Source of the DNA: Nymphalis io
Lineage: Eukaryota > Arthropoda > Insecta > Lepidoptera > Nymphalidae
Assembly (NCBI RefSeq): GCF_905147045.1
Contig: NC_065903.1
Span: 3,224,001-3,288,000 of the forward strand
DNA: 64,000 nucleotides
Direction of reading: 5' to 3'
The notes under the pieces are model-generated. The model worked only from the letters and a program-made list of their open reading frames with translations. It did no database searches and was not told the origin of the DNA. How positions within the stretch are numbered: position 1 is the first letter of the stretch; every line of letters begins with the position of its first letter. The position numbers and the translations under genes are program-made. Shown one piece after another: positions 1 to 14,300 of the stretch.

Positions 1-767
1 TGATGCCAGTCGTCTACACTTTGTAGATAAACTAAGCACTAACGATTTTCTAAATAATAATATTTAAAAACGTAATTTATTTACTTCACAATTAAGTGCT
101 AACAATCAATAAATAATCTTTATTAATATTATTAATAATACTTTATGATCATATCCAGCCTAGCTATTATCATATACACACCCAAGCTCGGTAGCGGTGA
201 TTGCGGCCTACGGAGCGAGATTACAATTCATTTGCATACAAATGCCGAGTCCCTCCAAGTTTGAATGAGACGGTATGGTCGACTGTTGTTCTAGCAAAAA
301 GCGGGTCTTAACTCGTACAACAATAACAGTGGCATGGGCGTGGTCCGACTTGATTGAGATCGTATGTCCTCGCGAAACCACGCCCCGTGCCGCTTCCAGC
401 TGGGGTCGTTTTTCTAAGTCTTTGTAAACTTTATAAGTGACACACTAGCTATAAAGGCAGAGTTCATTCAGTTTGGACAGCGAATGGGACGTTTTGATTT
501 AATTACTATGTCACTTAGTGGTCAGGCTTGGAAACATCTGTTCCGTATGTTTATGATACGGCTATGTCGAGTTGATAAAGGCTCTCTCGGGGCTACCAGC
601 GTAGTTTATAGACGAGACGTTTCCTGTCTCGAATGTTCGAGTATGTAATTACAAGTGGTTGTTCGTTTTGTAATAATTACTATTACAATGTAATATATGT
701 TTTCAAGTAATTTTAAATGATTCTCTACAATGATGTTCTTAAATTTTTTATAAAATGTATTCTTTAA

Positions 768-1035
768 CCGAGATGGCACAATAGTTAGAACGCGCGAATC
801 TTAACCGATGATTGTGGGTTCAAATCCGGGCAAACACCACTGAAATTTTATGTGCTTAATTTGTGTTTAAAGTTCATTTTTCTCGTGCTTGTGAGGAAAC
901 CTGCATGTATCTAATTACACTGAAATTTTGCTTTCTTCACCAACTCGCATTAGAGCAGCGTGGTAGAATAAGCTTCAAACCTTCTCCTCAAAAAAGGAGA
1001 GGAGGCCTTAGCTCAGCAATGGGACAGGCTGTTAC
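768..1035 (+). mobile_element. tRNA-derived SINE, family A
   Basis: Begins with a tRNA-like head ('gagatggcacaatagttaga') containing an A-box and, about 40 nt on, a B-box-like 'gggttcaaatcc'. It continues with the shared body ('gtgcttaatttgtgt', 'gaggaaacctgcatgt', 'ggagaggaggccttag') and ends 'gggacaggctgttact'. At least twelve copies or fragments of this body occur in the window. Confidence 0.85.
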
Positions 1036-2059
1036 TTATTTAATTATATTCTTACGATTGTCATAGAACATATTATTTTTAAACGCCCTCTTTATCTCAA
1101 AAAACGGTACATAAAAAACTCTGTAAAACCTCCGTTTGTGTAGACAGTCGATTTAAACTTTACACGTAGTACATATATGTAATTCGAACGACAATCCAAT
1201 AATTTGGTGGATTGGTGGATCGTAGAACTCCTCAATGACTACTAGTAAACCCTCGAGTTTGGGCTCGTTGAGTTTGTTTGGTCGAATTTACGAGTCCCGT
1301 AGGTACATAACACTCGGCGTATTTTTAGTTAGCTTAGTTTTTTTAAATTTAAATTTTTATTCATTTTTATATGACTATATTAATAGTTTTATATTTATAT
1401 TCGTTGATATATAATATATTAGTCGTTTTTTGTTAGAAATAGTCTTTCTAGTTACGTCAGTAATTCGATGTTTTCTTCCTTTACGCATAAATATTTATTT
1501 TACTACACTTATAATTTATTGCGAGAACAAAACACAAACGTGTAACTAATAACGGAGCGAGTCCGCGTTACGCGTCCGAAACGAGAAGTCACAAAGAAAG
1601 ATGACATTTTCACGCGAAAAAAATGGGAACCATAATCACAAACATGTCAGAGCCGGTCCAAATCGCAGGCGGTACCCCTGAGGCATTCCCAGTAATCAAA
1701 TAAAACAGCGACGGCTACGTGGAGGGACCCAGGGATTACAGTAAGCCACGAGATGTAGGAAACTAAAATAAAAAGCACGCCGCAATGGTCTGTATTTTAT
1801 TTATCGTAAATGCCCGAATGGCTTTCACGATTCGACTATTTGTCACATTTGCCGCGTACCCGCGCGCGCTAAGGTGATTTCGAGTTGACTTTTCACGGAG
1901 AATTATTTAACTTGATTGCGGTTAAGCGGTCTTATTTTATTTAATATTTACACTTGATTTAAGCTTTTTGTAATATAAACTATGTACGATATAAAATTAT
2001 ATTAAAGAACTACTATTTTATTATATAAAAATCATTTATAAGAAGAGTAAAATAAAAGC

Positions 2060-2265
2060 CCCTAAAATTGGAACTTAGTCCACCACGCTGACCGATTGTG
2101 GGTTAGTGTACCTGTATCAAAATTTCATTCGATGCATGCAGGCTTTTCACGATGTTTTCCTTTGCAGCCAAGCATGATCTGAATTGCCCGGTACTTACCT
2201 GGATTTCAACCCGTTATCTTCGGTTAAAATCCATCTGTTTTATCCAATGAACCATCTTGGCTCTA
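2060..2265 (-). mobile_element. tRNA-derived SINE, family A, degenerate
   Basis: Reverse-complement copy. 'ccaccacgct', 'catgcaggcttttcacgatg' and the head 'ggttaaaatccatc...aaccatcttggc' match family A, but the copy is diverged and has an altered middle. Confidence 0.65.
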
Positions 2266-3056
2266 TATCAATATATATTTATATATTTTATATTTAATTT
2301 TATATTTTTTTTGTTGTTTTCTCTATTGTACAACTAAGTACTAATTTCGCAGTTTGTATTGCTAGAATATTAAATAAAGCCAACTGAATATTCCGTCGTA
2401 AAGTTTATTTTATTGACTGGCAGTCTATAAAACGCTAGCGAGCATAGTTATAAAAAAAATCGTGTCGTGTCGTTCTCTAAAACTCGTAGGCAGTTATTTT
2501 CATTTTTGACATGGCAGCTCGGACGCGAAGTACACTCGACCCACAAACAAACCAAGCCAATTGTATGTCCATTGGCTCGCCTTCTTTTCAACACTTGGAA
2601 CGTTTCTGTCTTTTAAAAAACTACTATGAAAGTCGTATATTATTTTTTTCACCAAAATTAATTTTAAAAAATCCTGTAGGCTCTTACAATAACGATCGAA
2701 TCACTAAAAATATTATCATTTTCAATCGGTTCAATTAAACGGTACAAGGTTCGGAATGTCGAGTGATAAAAGCGATTTGCGATCACAAGGTCCTGACTTT
2801 AAATCCCTAGTCAATATAAAAGTTTTTATGTTCCTCCGCTACGAAATTCAAAATATCAATCCAGAGCAAGTGAAGTTGACAGTGTTAAATTTGCGTGGTC
2901 TGGAAGGCACGAAAAGACATCGTCCTACATCTGATAGTGATCAGACAACAATACTAAATATTGCTGTTTGGCGATAGTGCCTTGGGCTTGCACAGCCATG
3001 TAAAATATATAGTACCGATTGAATATATAAAACTTATTTTACAATTCTAAAACTCA

Positions 3057-3252
3057 GTTTTCATGTGCTTAATTTATTTTTATAATTCATCTCGCGCTTG
3101 ATGGTGAATGAAAACATCATGAGGAAACCTGCATGTGCCTAATTTCATTGAAATTCTGCCACATATGTATTCTACCAACGTGGTGGAATAAACTCCAAAC
3201 CTCCTCAAAAGGGAGAGGAGGCCTTAGCCCAGCAGTGGGACATTAACAGGCT
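3057..3252 (+). mobile_element. SINE family A, 5'-truncated
   Basis: Starts at 'tcatgtgcttaattt' without the tRNA head and runs through 'aggaaacctgcatgtgccta' to 'gggacattaacaggctgtta'. 5' truncation is usual for elements copied by target-primed reverse transcription. Confidence 0.85.
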
Positions 3253-5374
3253 GTTATTGTTATTTATAATATATATTACATTTATTCGCATTATCAACAG
3301 TTTCTTTGAATTGTATATATGTAATACTTATTAAAAAAATCTAAATTAATGAAAACTAATTACATAAAAATATCTTTTAGACTAACGAAAATGGATTTTA
3401 ATTAATTGAAAAACTGGACGGCTCTTAGTTTCTCGTTTAAAGTATGTTCTCATAAAAATGTCAATCTGATCTATCTTCGAGAATAACTTTATCGAGTAAT
3501 GGATATTATATAATGAACTTGGATATAATTCAAAATTAAACTTTCATTTAAAAATACAAGTTAATTATAGATTATATAATTTATGTCGTTATTTTTCAAT
3601 TTAAGAATGGCCAATAAAAAAACTAAACTTTATAAGCTAACAAATAGCGATTCGTTTAAAAAAAGAGAGAATAGTAATGAAAATTATAGTAAGATAGCTA
3701 GTTATATATATATATGAATCAACGCTCACGTTGACATTGACAGATGTTGTTACTACAGATAATCTAAGTTACTCTTACACCGCCAATGTACCACACGCCA
3801 ATATACTTTGCGTAAATAAAGCTCTCACAAGCACTTTTAAATCGTGTCTTTACAAGAATAAATTGATCAGAGCTATGATATCGCTTGTGACTTTAATTAA
3901 ATTGGTTCAGGCACTCTTCAAACGGAACACAGTAGATACTAGATAAACGTTTGGTGGTAGAATAATTGATAAGTATGTAGTACTCGGACAGGCCTGAACC
4001 ATCACGTATGAAATAAATAGATCCATAGAGCGTGTCAAAAAAGTCTATTCCATGAAATCTGTGCGCTATCGCTAACCTCTACGATATGCCAGTTAACTAT
4101 AATCGCTAACTTTCAAACGTTGCTTATTAAAACATTGGTCACGTTTAAATTATTAGTAAAATACATATGTATCTTATATACCAGTCCAGATTTTGGTAAA
4201 ACGTCGTTAAGCCATTCGTATAAAACAAAACTACATTCTTCCACGAAAATCCTTTTCTCCTCCACATCCCGTGTGATAGAACATATAATATTCAAGTGTA
4301 GTCATATTATTCGCGCATTACTTTTCAATTCATCATCCCCCGCTGAGAATTGATACGCATAAATTTTATCCTCTTGCGCCTAGAAAAGGTCGTATGCTTG
4401 CTTTCTATTTAAAAATAGTATGGCATAGCGTGGATCTATCTTTATATCCCATGTAAAGGTCTGCAGTTAATGTTTCATACAATAATGTGGATTTATTTCC
4501 ATGTAATTTAGATTGAATAGATTTTTTTATCGCAAACAAATTTTATCTTAATATACTACAAAAAAGCATTAAATATTAAGTTAGTTGCTATGAGCGTGCA
4601 AAGTCGATGACATAGCTTCCAGCAGAATTAGAGGATTTTTAAATAAAATATATTATTTTAAATCGCAATCATTGAGCTTTCAACTGTTTTTTTTTTCGGT
4701 ACAATCTACTTTCTGAAATGGTGGTAGCTTTATTTCAAATTTATATATTTTGTTATTAATTTTTATTAAATATTTATAAAAAAAGAATAGTTTTCTATCA
4801 CTTGACTATGCAATAATTTTGATAACAATTATATCTTGTGTTTTTATTTTCGGATATATATTGTTTAAAAAATCTAAAAGTGCAAACAATTTTTGTCGTT
4901 ATCTTAATATAAATGATATTAAATACAAGAAGCTAATTATTTTAAAATATTCACCGACTTCAAAATACAGTATTTTTAAACAACCACGGCATTTATATTG
5001 TTACAGTCATACGTATATAGTACATTTTTTGAAATGTCTATAACATTTAAAAAAAATGCACGAATTATAAATAGTTCATAGCAATATTCATAACTATCTT
5101 ACGTCGTACCCTGTAGACGACGAACCTAAATTTATTCGCTCGCGCCTAGAGACTACCATATTTTTACAACACCTTCGCAATATTAACTCGGGATGAAATA
5201 GTGTACAAAACTTCACTGAGAAAAAATATAGTCGATTCACTTGGAAACGGGTCTAATCAGACGCGATGTTTCTGAATGTAAAAAAAGACAGTGTCCAATT
5301 GTTTCTAGTTATTTTTATGTATATATTTTTTTTTGAAATTATTAATTTTATTTAATGTTGCTGTTATAAAAGTA

Positions 5375-5674
5375 GTCGAGATGGCCTAGTGGTTAGAACG
5401 CGTGAATCTTAATCGATGATTGTGGGTTCAAGCCTGGGCAAGCACCGCTGAATTTTCATGTGCTTAATTTGTGTTTATAATTCATCTCGTGCTTGACGGT
5501 GAAGGAAAACATCGTGAGGAAACCTGCATGTGTCTAATTTCATTGAAATTCTGCCACATGTGTATTCTACCAACCCGCATTGGAGCAGCGTGGTGAAATA
5601 AGCTCCAAACCTTCTCCTCAAAAGGGACAGGAGGCCTTAGCCCAGCAGTGGGACATTAAGAGGCTGTTACTGTT
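5375..5674 (+). mobile_element. tRNA-derived SINE, family A, full length
   Basis: The best-preserved copy, about 300 bp. Head 'gagatggcctagtggttaga' (A-box), 'gtgggttcaagcc' (B-box), a body with the hairpin-like 'ctccaaaccttctcctcaaa...aggaggccttagc', and end 'cattaagaggctgttactgt'. RNA polymerase III promoter boxes are intact. Confidence 0.9.
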
Positions 5675-5995
5675 ATAACAAATGCATAAAAGTACATAGA
5701 ATGCATAATAATAATGCAAAAATCTTATCGTATTGATACAATAATATGATTACTATTGATATTCTATAGATTCTTCAATATAAATGTTATTGCTTGTATT
5801 CTATATGTTTACGCAACGTTCTTCCGATTGAGTTGAAACTTTGTACAGTTATTGTTTGCATTAGCGTTCTATAGAACATTCGGTTCCAGGATATATAACA
5901 ATAGATAAAAAGAATCATTGCTACGCCTTGTTATGCATCACTAAAAAATATAACTTATATCAAAACGAAAGCTTACTTCTTTATTTATCTTTGCT

Positions 5996-6150
5996 GTAAG
6001 GAGAAGCTTAGAGATTATTCCACCACGCTGCAATGGTTTAGTTGAATATATGTGGCAGCATATCATCGGACACATGCAGTGTTTCATTATTTACACAAAT
6101 TAAAAGTCAAAACAAAGATGGATTTGAATCCACTACTTTTGAATAAATTT
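5996..6150 (-). mobile_element. SINE family A, degenerate fragment
   Basis: Reverse-complement copy recognised by 'attccaccacgctgcaatgg', 'catgcagtg' and the degraded head 'gatttgaatccac'. Heavily diverged, with internal deletions. Confidence 0.6.
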
Positions 6151-9100
6151 AGTTATTTCAATCAAATCTATTAACAAGGCAACTATTATTATTATTATTA
6201 TATATTTAGCATTCCGAAGTGAAACAGATTTTATATAAACCTGGAATTGGTATTTATAAAAATAGAACACGGTGTTCTCATAAATCAAACGAATTGACGT
6301 AAATTACTAAGTCAAAAATTACTTACATTCAACAAATCACAAGTCGCGCCAATAATGAAATAATGGCTACCTTTCTGTCCACTAACAAAATGGCGGGTTG
6401 AGATTAGCGCGCTTTTTTTTTTTCAACCATACAACGTTCTAGGGAAAATAAATCTCCTTACTTTATATTTGTTTTATTATGTTATTAAAAGTACATTTAA
6501 TGTGGAAAAGTTCATTTTTTCATTTTATTCAACAAAAGTTCTGTAAAACATCGATGCCAGCACATATGTCTTGTACAAAGCATATATTGAATACTAATTA
6601 TGCGGTCTTTAAGCAAATTATCACGATGTATAGAGTGAGTATAGAGACGGAACTAAGCACACAGTACACATGCAATAACCGGCTTACACATGTGTGTACA
6701 TAAGCGGAGATATGGTAACATTTAATTAAATTGTCTACATAACATAATAACGCATCGTACGACAGTAATATCACGTAATATGTGATATGTACCGCCGGCC
6801 GCAGTCGGAGTTTGCTTTCGTTGCATTTTATAGCTATAAATACACTAGTTATTACCGACGTAATCGAATTCCATTTGTGGTTAAATATATCGTAAGCCTT
6901 AGTATTATATTTTTGTTTCGTTTGTGTCTTTTATTTTATAAACATTGATTTAATTATAAAACTTTAATTAATGTCAGCTGTTACATTGCATCTTTACTTG
7001 CCACTTTACTCGCCTGTTTTTTTTTTGTTATCGTAAGTGACATATCAATGCCTTTCCTTACTAGCTTTGGATGTGGTTTAGAGGTGTAGGATAAAATGAA
7101 TTATAATTAAATAACAAAATATATGTCTAAAAAAATTTAAAGAATTGATAAAAAATGATTTTCATCGTATAAGAGATAACATCGTTTTAACGGTTTGTAG
7201 TTCGTTTCGTATTAACGATATTATATGATTTTTTTTTTCGTACGTATTAATGAAATTGAATATTCCACTCAACTGCCTCTAACTTATATACTCGTGTATT
7301 CGAATTTCAATTTATATTAACTGTTATGTATATTTGTTTCAAATAATCAAATGATGATGATAGGATTATTTCATACGACTGATGTCTCTTTGTTTTACAT
7401 TTATGTAATTTAATACTTTTTTACGAAATTATATTAAAATATTCTATGCTTATTCACTTCATTAATAGTCGAAAATTTCAAACAAATAAATGAACAAACA
7501 TGCATGTATATACACTAAATACACCGACAAAACGCGTCAACGGACAGCAGGGGACGTATAATTAAAAGAAAAATAAGGGCTATTCATAAACGTCCAACAG
7601 AATAGCCGGCTCGTGCAGGCATTATGCTTGACCAACCCACTTTGACCCCAGTCGGCACTCTACGTTTAAACAAACGGAACGTCGATGTCCGAAGACATTA
7701 GATATCCTTGGCTCACACGTGAGTGGACAAAGACACTTTATCATGGAGGCTCGTCTAATCTAGCTCTTAGGTCGACAGGAGGTAAGGTTCGTTTACTTTA
7801 CGCAGGAGCGGTTGATTAAGTGGTTACACTGATCTCACGGGGACACATATGAGCGGCAGTAACTCCTAATGAATGACGTAAATGATTATTACGTGTACTG
7901 ATTTATGCCCCGAGCGAAATCTTAAGACGGCCGTCAGAAGTCGACGGCATTAGACAGACGGCTCTTAAGCCGAAATGATTCGGTGTATCCTCATCGGATT
8001 TGACTGAAGTCAGCTCTCGTATTGTTGTCGGGATAATATGTATTAAGTACAAGGCTATGAAGAAGGAAAATTGTATATAATTAAAAATCGTCGTTCAATC
8101 TGGATCTAGTACTCTAGTTTTGGATGTTACATTGTTTAGCTGCTATGGAAATGTCAGTACTCGCGCGAAGTATCATCGGAGAGGCTCACTTTAGAGGTGG
8201 GCGACATATTATTGTCCCAGTTTGAATATTAAGTCAGCCAATATGGTCAGTGGCATAATATCTAAGATCCCGACCATTGATATATTTTTATTTATTTATT
8301 TTGTTTCTTGTAATTGACTAAGTAATAAAGTAATTATAATATATGTATATATATAATCATATGAAGTTTTCAGTAAACTATATACATATAATAAATGTAC
8401 TCAAAACTTCATAGATCGATCTCCAGAATCAGCGAGAAAATTGCTATGCAAATCTGGTTCATAGAGCTTATTATAAAGTTGACTAATTTTTGGGATTGTC
8501 GAATTAGCACCCATAACTGTTGAACGCCTTAGAAAATACAAAAGTGATTTAATTGACTTTCTCGGATATTTTGTTGGAACCCTTAATCTAAAGCTACAAC
8601 AAGAGAGTAAAAGTCAATCATGAAGTTAAAAATTTGATATAAAAATACTAGATCTAATTTTGGTCTACGATTTTCTAAGAATTCTATATAAATAATTTCG
8701 AAAAATTTTGATTCTTACAACTGCAAAAGTAAGATGCCAAAGAAAGCGCATTTGCCCTACTCACTCAATCCTAAGCGTATGTGTAGATCCCAAGATATAC
8801 ATGGGATATGCGGGGCATTCATTTAAGAAGGTTTTATATTTATTGTTGTGCCAGTGTTTATGGACAAAAGAGAAAACCATCGGTCTATTAACTGGTCTGA
8901 TAACTTCCTATATAACAAAAAAGGGAACGCTCGGCTGTATAATTCGATTCCTGATGTAAACTCAATTAAATTATAAATGTACACCATTCGAAAAAAGAAA
9001 ATGAAGTCAATGAAATCGTTAAATGTTCTTCGAGTGTAAAACTCAGAATTCATTTCGTAATTAAATTCCCTTTGTGAGAACGGGTAGTACGTTGTTTACA

Positions 9101-10544
9101 ACTCGCAACTTTTTATCCCTTTGACAGTTTGGTAGTTTCGTAGTTCTGGAGCACGAACGTCCCATCGATAAGCGCATACTAAATCGTCTGTGTGAAAACT
9201 ACACGTGCTCCGTACTTATTCAATTACGAAGTAGACAGCGTCCACGGATGTTATCTAACTTTTACTGCATGTATGTTTAAGTTTGAAAGAGAATTTTCAC
9301 GACCTCTTTAAATTGAACGTTTAATGTAAACCCTTTTATTTATTGACGTGAAACTTCTATTGGCTAATACCGACTCGTATGCTGTGATGGCAAATAGTAT
9401 GAAGCTCGTTTATCCCGTCATGCCCCGTTCTCGCCGCTGCTCAAAACTCCCTTGTGTGTGCATGGCGAGAACACTTCGTTGCTGTACTTTATTATCACTA
9501 AAATGAAATCATAAATATTTTAGCAACGAAAATCTGTTTTTCTATATTTTACTCGGTTCGTGGTCCGGGCGCCCCGTGATGACTACATTTTTATTGATTT
9601 TGTTCATAAATAGAGAAGATGCTAATATTATACATCCAAAGACTTACCACGGGATAAGTTAACAATGGATGGCTCCATAGATTTTGACATCATAAGAAGT
9701 ATTAGCTGTTTATTATACACACCAACTTCGGCTGTACCCAAAAATACATTAAAAATATCGCTATTTTGTAGTTAAATATCAAATGAGTGTATGGAACATA
9801 CGATTTTGCACAAGCCCTACCACCAGTAAAATGAAAAATTGTCACTATAATTTGTTCGTTCAAATATATCCACGAATAATATACATAAATATTATCAATT
9901 CAAATAATATTTGATACTACATTCCGGTAGTTTCCTGGAAGACAAATCAAACCCGATTACTTTTTAAATCTTTTTAAAAGTCCATCGTGTCCAACCAACT
10001 TAACTTGAAGCTAACACCGATTCGATAATTCTCTTCTTTGTTTCTTCTCCTGTTTAGTGTATAGTTTTGTACAAAAAAATACAATTAATTCGCATATAAC
10101 AAAACTTTTTACAATTTTATTGTATTTTTTATTCTATTTAAATATCAATTTATATGCAATGTCTATATGCATTTTAGGATTGTTATGCCTGATTTCAAGT
10201 CTAGTTTTATGTAAACGTAATACAATATATAAATAATTTTGCATTGATAACATAGTTAAATACATGTGATTTTCACTATAACCTTATCAATTATTGCAGA
10301 GTCAAGTTTTATATCAAAAATTTTAACTAAAATACAAAATTCTTAGTAAATTTGACTTACATTCTGAAATCATAAAACATCTGAATCATTGTTAGCATTA
10401 AATTGTTAAGTAAGTCTAAACGCTCACGCGAACTCGTTGAATATGCTACAATGTAGCATAAACAACACATTATATGTATATGTAAATCGTTGCCTCCTTG
10501 GACTAGTAGGTCTTCCGCTAGCTTATAACTCTTCAAATTCAAAG

Positions 10545-10740
10545 GCCTTGGGCCTAAACTCTAGCGCGGGTCAATAAAATGTTATTGCGGTTTTCTGTCG
10601 AGTAATCCTCAGTATCAGCCGGGAAATTGAAAGTTGACTGTGATTACTATCACGTGCCTCGGATATTACGTAAAGTTGGTACTGCTTCTGAACTTCAAGC
10701 AGTTGTCTCAGATCACCGCGTCATATATATCGTTTTTGCG
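10545..10740 (+). mobile_element. tRNA-SINE family C, degenerate fragment
   Basis: Shares 'gccttgggcctaaactctagc', 'cagtatcagccggga', 'cacgtgcctcgg' and 'cagatcaccg' with the copy at 35124, but in a shuffled, decayed state. Confidence 0.45.
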
Positions 10741-10824
10741 CATAGATAAATAACTTTAAAATATCAATCAAATTATCATTTGCGATGAATGAAAAAAAAT
10801 AAATAAAAGTACAGATGAATCTTA

Positions 10825-10890
10825 ACAGATTCCTCTTATCCTCAAATGGAGAGGCCGTAGCTCAGAAGTGGAACATTTACAGGCTATTAC
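10825..10890 (+). mobile_element. SINE family A, 3' fragment
   Basis: Short piece with 'cctcaaatggagaggccgta', 'gctcagaagtggaacattta' and 'caggctattac', matching the end of family A. Confidence 0.55.
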
Positions 10891-11273
10891 GCGTATGTTA
10901 TGTTGAACGAAACTACAGTTGTCTTCAACTTTGTAACCTCGACCTTATTCCATGAGTATCAAGAACGATATAAGAATGTCTAACCATGATTGAATTTATA
11001 TACTAGCCATGACCATACATGTGCTGTAATTAATCTTTATGTTTTTATGTATAAAGTTATTCGATACGACTCGCTTGCTGTCTATTAAACATTGCCTTAC
11101 TAATAATATAATTAATTTTGCAAACAATCGACTTAATCGGATGAATGATAGGTGAAATGGTAATTAATACACGAACAAAATAGATGACATACTCGTATAT
11201 ATAATTATATTATTACATATAGCATGTCCATGAGGAGTTATATCATTTTGCTAATTAAATCATTATATTCCAG

Positions 11274-11384
11274 GGACTTTACAAATTGTGAAAAGCGAGG
11301 AAGAAGACCAAGGGAAGTTTGAATGTGTCGCCGAGAACGCCATCGGAACGGAGTTCTCTAAGCCGACGTCGTTGTATGTCAAAG
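11274..11384 (+). CDS. Lar: Lar exon: C-terminal half of Ig domain 2
   Basis: The exon is 111 bp. It opens after 'ttatattccag' with two bases that finish a codon from an upstream exon and ends in phase 1 before 'gtaaag'. It reads TLQIVKSEEEDQGKFECVAE then NAIGTEFSKPTSLYVK. The D-x-G-x-[FY]-x-C pattern is the F-strand of an I-set Ig domain and supplies the second disulphide cysteine; the partner cysteine lies on the missing upstream exon. In LAR proteins Ig1-Ig2 bind heparan sulphate and synaptic ligands. The 11.8-kb intron that follows interrupts the gene at the place where vertebrate LAR genes carry mini-exon meB. Confidence 0.93.
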
Positions 11385-14300
11385 GTAAAGACTAATAGTA
11401 TTATATATTGGTATTAATATTATAAATGGTGAAATGTGTTCGTTGGTTTACCCTTCTTTTAAACAGCAACGGAGCTATCGAATGAATAGAGATGACTTAT
11501 AGGCCGGAAAGTGACTTTTTTATTTTTATCACTAAAAATTGCGAAAGAATATTTTAATGCAAATATAAAAATTTTTTATTCCTACATTAATTATTGATAA
11601 TCACGATGTTTTTTTCTTCGTAGCAGTCATGATTTTGAGATTACTTGGTCGTGGTTAAAAGCCATATTAATGTTCATTATAATATTATGAACACATACAG
11701 TTTTCCTTATGTTATTGCTAATAAATTCGGTCTGTTAACTTTCAGTTCATAACGAGTCATTCACTTTTATAAATAAGAAATGAACCATTTCTTATTTTAT
11801 AATATTATATTTTATAATATTAGCAACCAAGATTGGTTGCTTACTTTGCCGTCGCGCGTGACCAGACGTCCGATACTTCGTAAGAGGAAAGTTTCCGCGT
11901 TTCTGTCTCTGAAATGCCATCGATTTCAGCATAAATGACGTCAATAAATAAACCTATAGGTTTCAAGTAAAGCCCTCATCAAGTTTACTCTAGTCCATAA
12001 CACGCAATTTGAAACGGGGGCACCCAGTTGGCCGCAAACACTCATACGTTTGCGCCACCGAGCGCTGTTACGGCGCTGTTCAAAATTACATATGGGAGTC
12101 GTTATTTTCAACTGCAGCGCTTTATTATCAGACGGAAAGTAGGCTGCGGTGAGAATAATATTCGCAGTATATTCGCATGAGATAGCGTCGGTACGCTAAC
12201 TATCTCGCTTCAGATTGCCGTGACTGATTGTACTTAAGTGCTAACAATTTATAAAGCCGCGTAGGAAAACCGTTTTTAGTTCTTACAAGAGATGCGATGT
12301 TTTTTTTTTTATAATAGAACTATTTAACGTTAGTAATTAATTTATTCAGCAATACTAGCTTATCCCCATCGTCGCTCTCTATTACACTCTCTATTACAAA
12401 GAAATTGTCGATCCATTTATTCGCGAAGCGGGAAACAGGACATAACAACAAATGCACTCTCGTATTAGTAAGATTATAGAAGGGACTTTTATTTAATTTT
12501 TATTTTTAAATATTTTATTTGTTTATTGAAAAACATAATGATTCTAAAGAAAAATATTTTAATCATACGCTTACAAACAAGTATACTTCGGCCGACTAAA
12601 AATTAAATTTACGATTAAACGCATACAATTTTGATAGTTATAATGTTTTCTGTTAGGTTAGTGTGTTTATAATTTTTATTTCCACATCGCAATAAAATGT
12701 GGTAATAGTAAGACTCAAGTTGGTTCAATATATTAAAAACAATAGTTCCGTTCATATTTTATTATAAACAATGGCCCTTACAATCTGGTAACATATATAT
12801 TTCAAGTACCATCGATGCTATAATTATACGGCTTTGGCTCAGTATGAAAATGGACGTCATACTCTATACACTAAACCGCAAAGCTCTCGTGGGATAATAG
12901 TAATATAATGCAAAGGACTATTTAAATATATATTTGCATTTTCAAACATATTACACGGTTTATAAAATAAAAAACTTAAATGAATTAAATAATTTATAAA
13001 AATAATTATATAGAGTATTTAATCGTTGACATTGATGGATTGTACGAATTCATTAATTTCGTAAAAGGATTGTGACAATAAAAATCTACTATTTCATGCC
13101 GATTCTTCTATTAAGAAGACAAACTACTGTCATGCTGCTTTATTACTGGTGGTAGGACTTAGTGTAGCTCTTCTGTGTATACCACCCACTTAGCAGCTTA
13201 TTATATTGCTCTTCCGCCAAATACTTAGTTTTTTTTTGTACAATATAGATAGACAGATGGGCCAATGAATTTTGAAGGTAGAATATGCGATGTGCAAGTG
13301 GTACCTACACAAAGCCTTACCACCAAATATATGTATTTATGTGTTGTGTGCGTAAATACAGATAAACACAAACGCAGGCAGGAGAGATATAACATCTTAG
13401 ATAATAAGTATGCCCGATAGCTGCGCGGTAATAAATGATACTGATATGAAGCGGCCTATATCTTTTAGGCTAGACGACATGATTTTATGATTTCTATGAA
13501 AAGCAATTGATTGTAAATGTCTACTTGAATAAATTAAATTCTTAAATTCACAAACTCCGATACAATTTTCGTCGAGAAATAGAAAATTATCCGACGTACA
13601 ATGTTTGAAGTTAGGATAAAGTTTATTTAGGTTTACCAAAACACTTCCTAAAGTCGTAAACGATGTAATTTATCGACTTCGACGAACTTTATAAATGAAT
13701 AATTTGAGGTATTTACGTAAAATTATATTGAAACAAGCTACCGTCCTCGACACCGGACGCGTATTAAAGTTTTATACCGACATATTTAATTATAACTTGC
13801 ATATAGCATACTGATATTAAAATGTGTGAGTGGATGAGTGGAGCCTTAGAATCGTATAGTGACCTCATACATGACATTAGTCAGTATCGAACTTGCGACT
13901 TTTATCGCTAGGCCTTTGCGCTATTGACGCTTCATATTTAGTCCTATTATAGGTATCGTTATATCGTATCGAATATTTTAGTGTCGCATTATATTACAAA
14001 GCTAATATTAGCTCCAGGATATCGAAGAAAAAATTGATGTTCCATTAAAGTCGGTCCATTAGTTTCTGATATTAGCGATAGTCAGGGCCGGCCTTGCGGG
14101 AGGAGCGGCCTTAGCTTGGAAAAAGTTTTTTTATACTATACGTCTAGTCACTTATTCTTTATGATATATTTAAACATGATAATTTACCTTGATATTTGTA
14201 TTCAAATATAAATAATACAATATATATCATTGAATGTATTTTTTTTATTATTATTAATAACTTTTATACAAATATCAAAACCGTTATGCACACCTCAGAT

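Larger units (their letters stand above)
1..11273. other. Region upstream of the first visible Lar exon, probably intron
   Basis: No coding exon was recognised. ORFs of 60-85 codons here look random. I specifically looked for the exon preceding 11274 (the first half of Ig2, which should end in ...DG with a phase-1 donor) and did not see it. The stretch contains SINE-type fragments (listed), AT-rich DNA, and a few less AT-rich unique islands (about 180-420, 1540-1880, 7540-7960, 9060-9480) that could be regulatory but have no recognised motif organisation. Confidence 0.6.
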
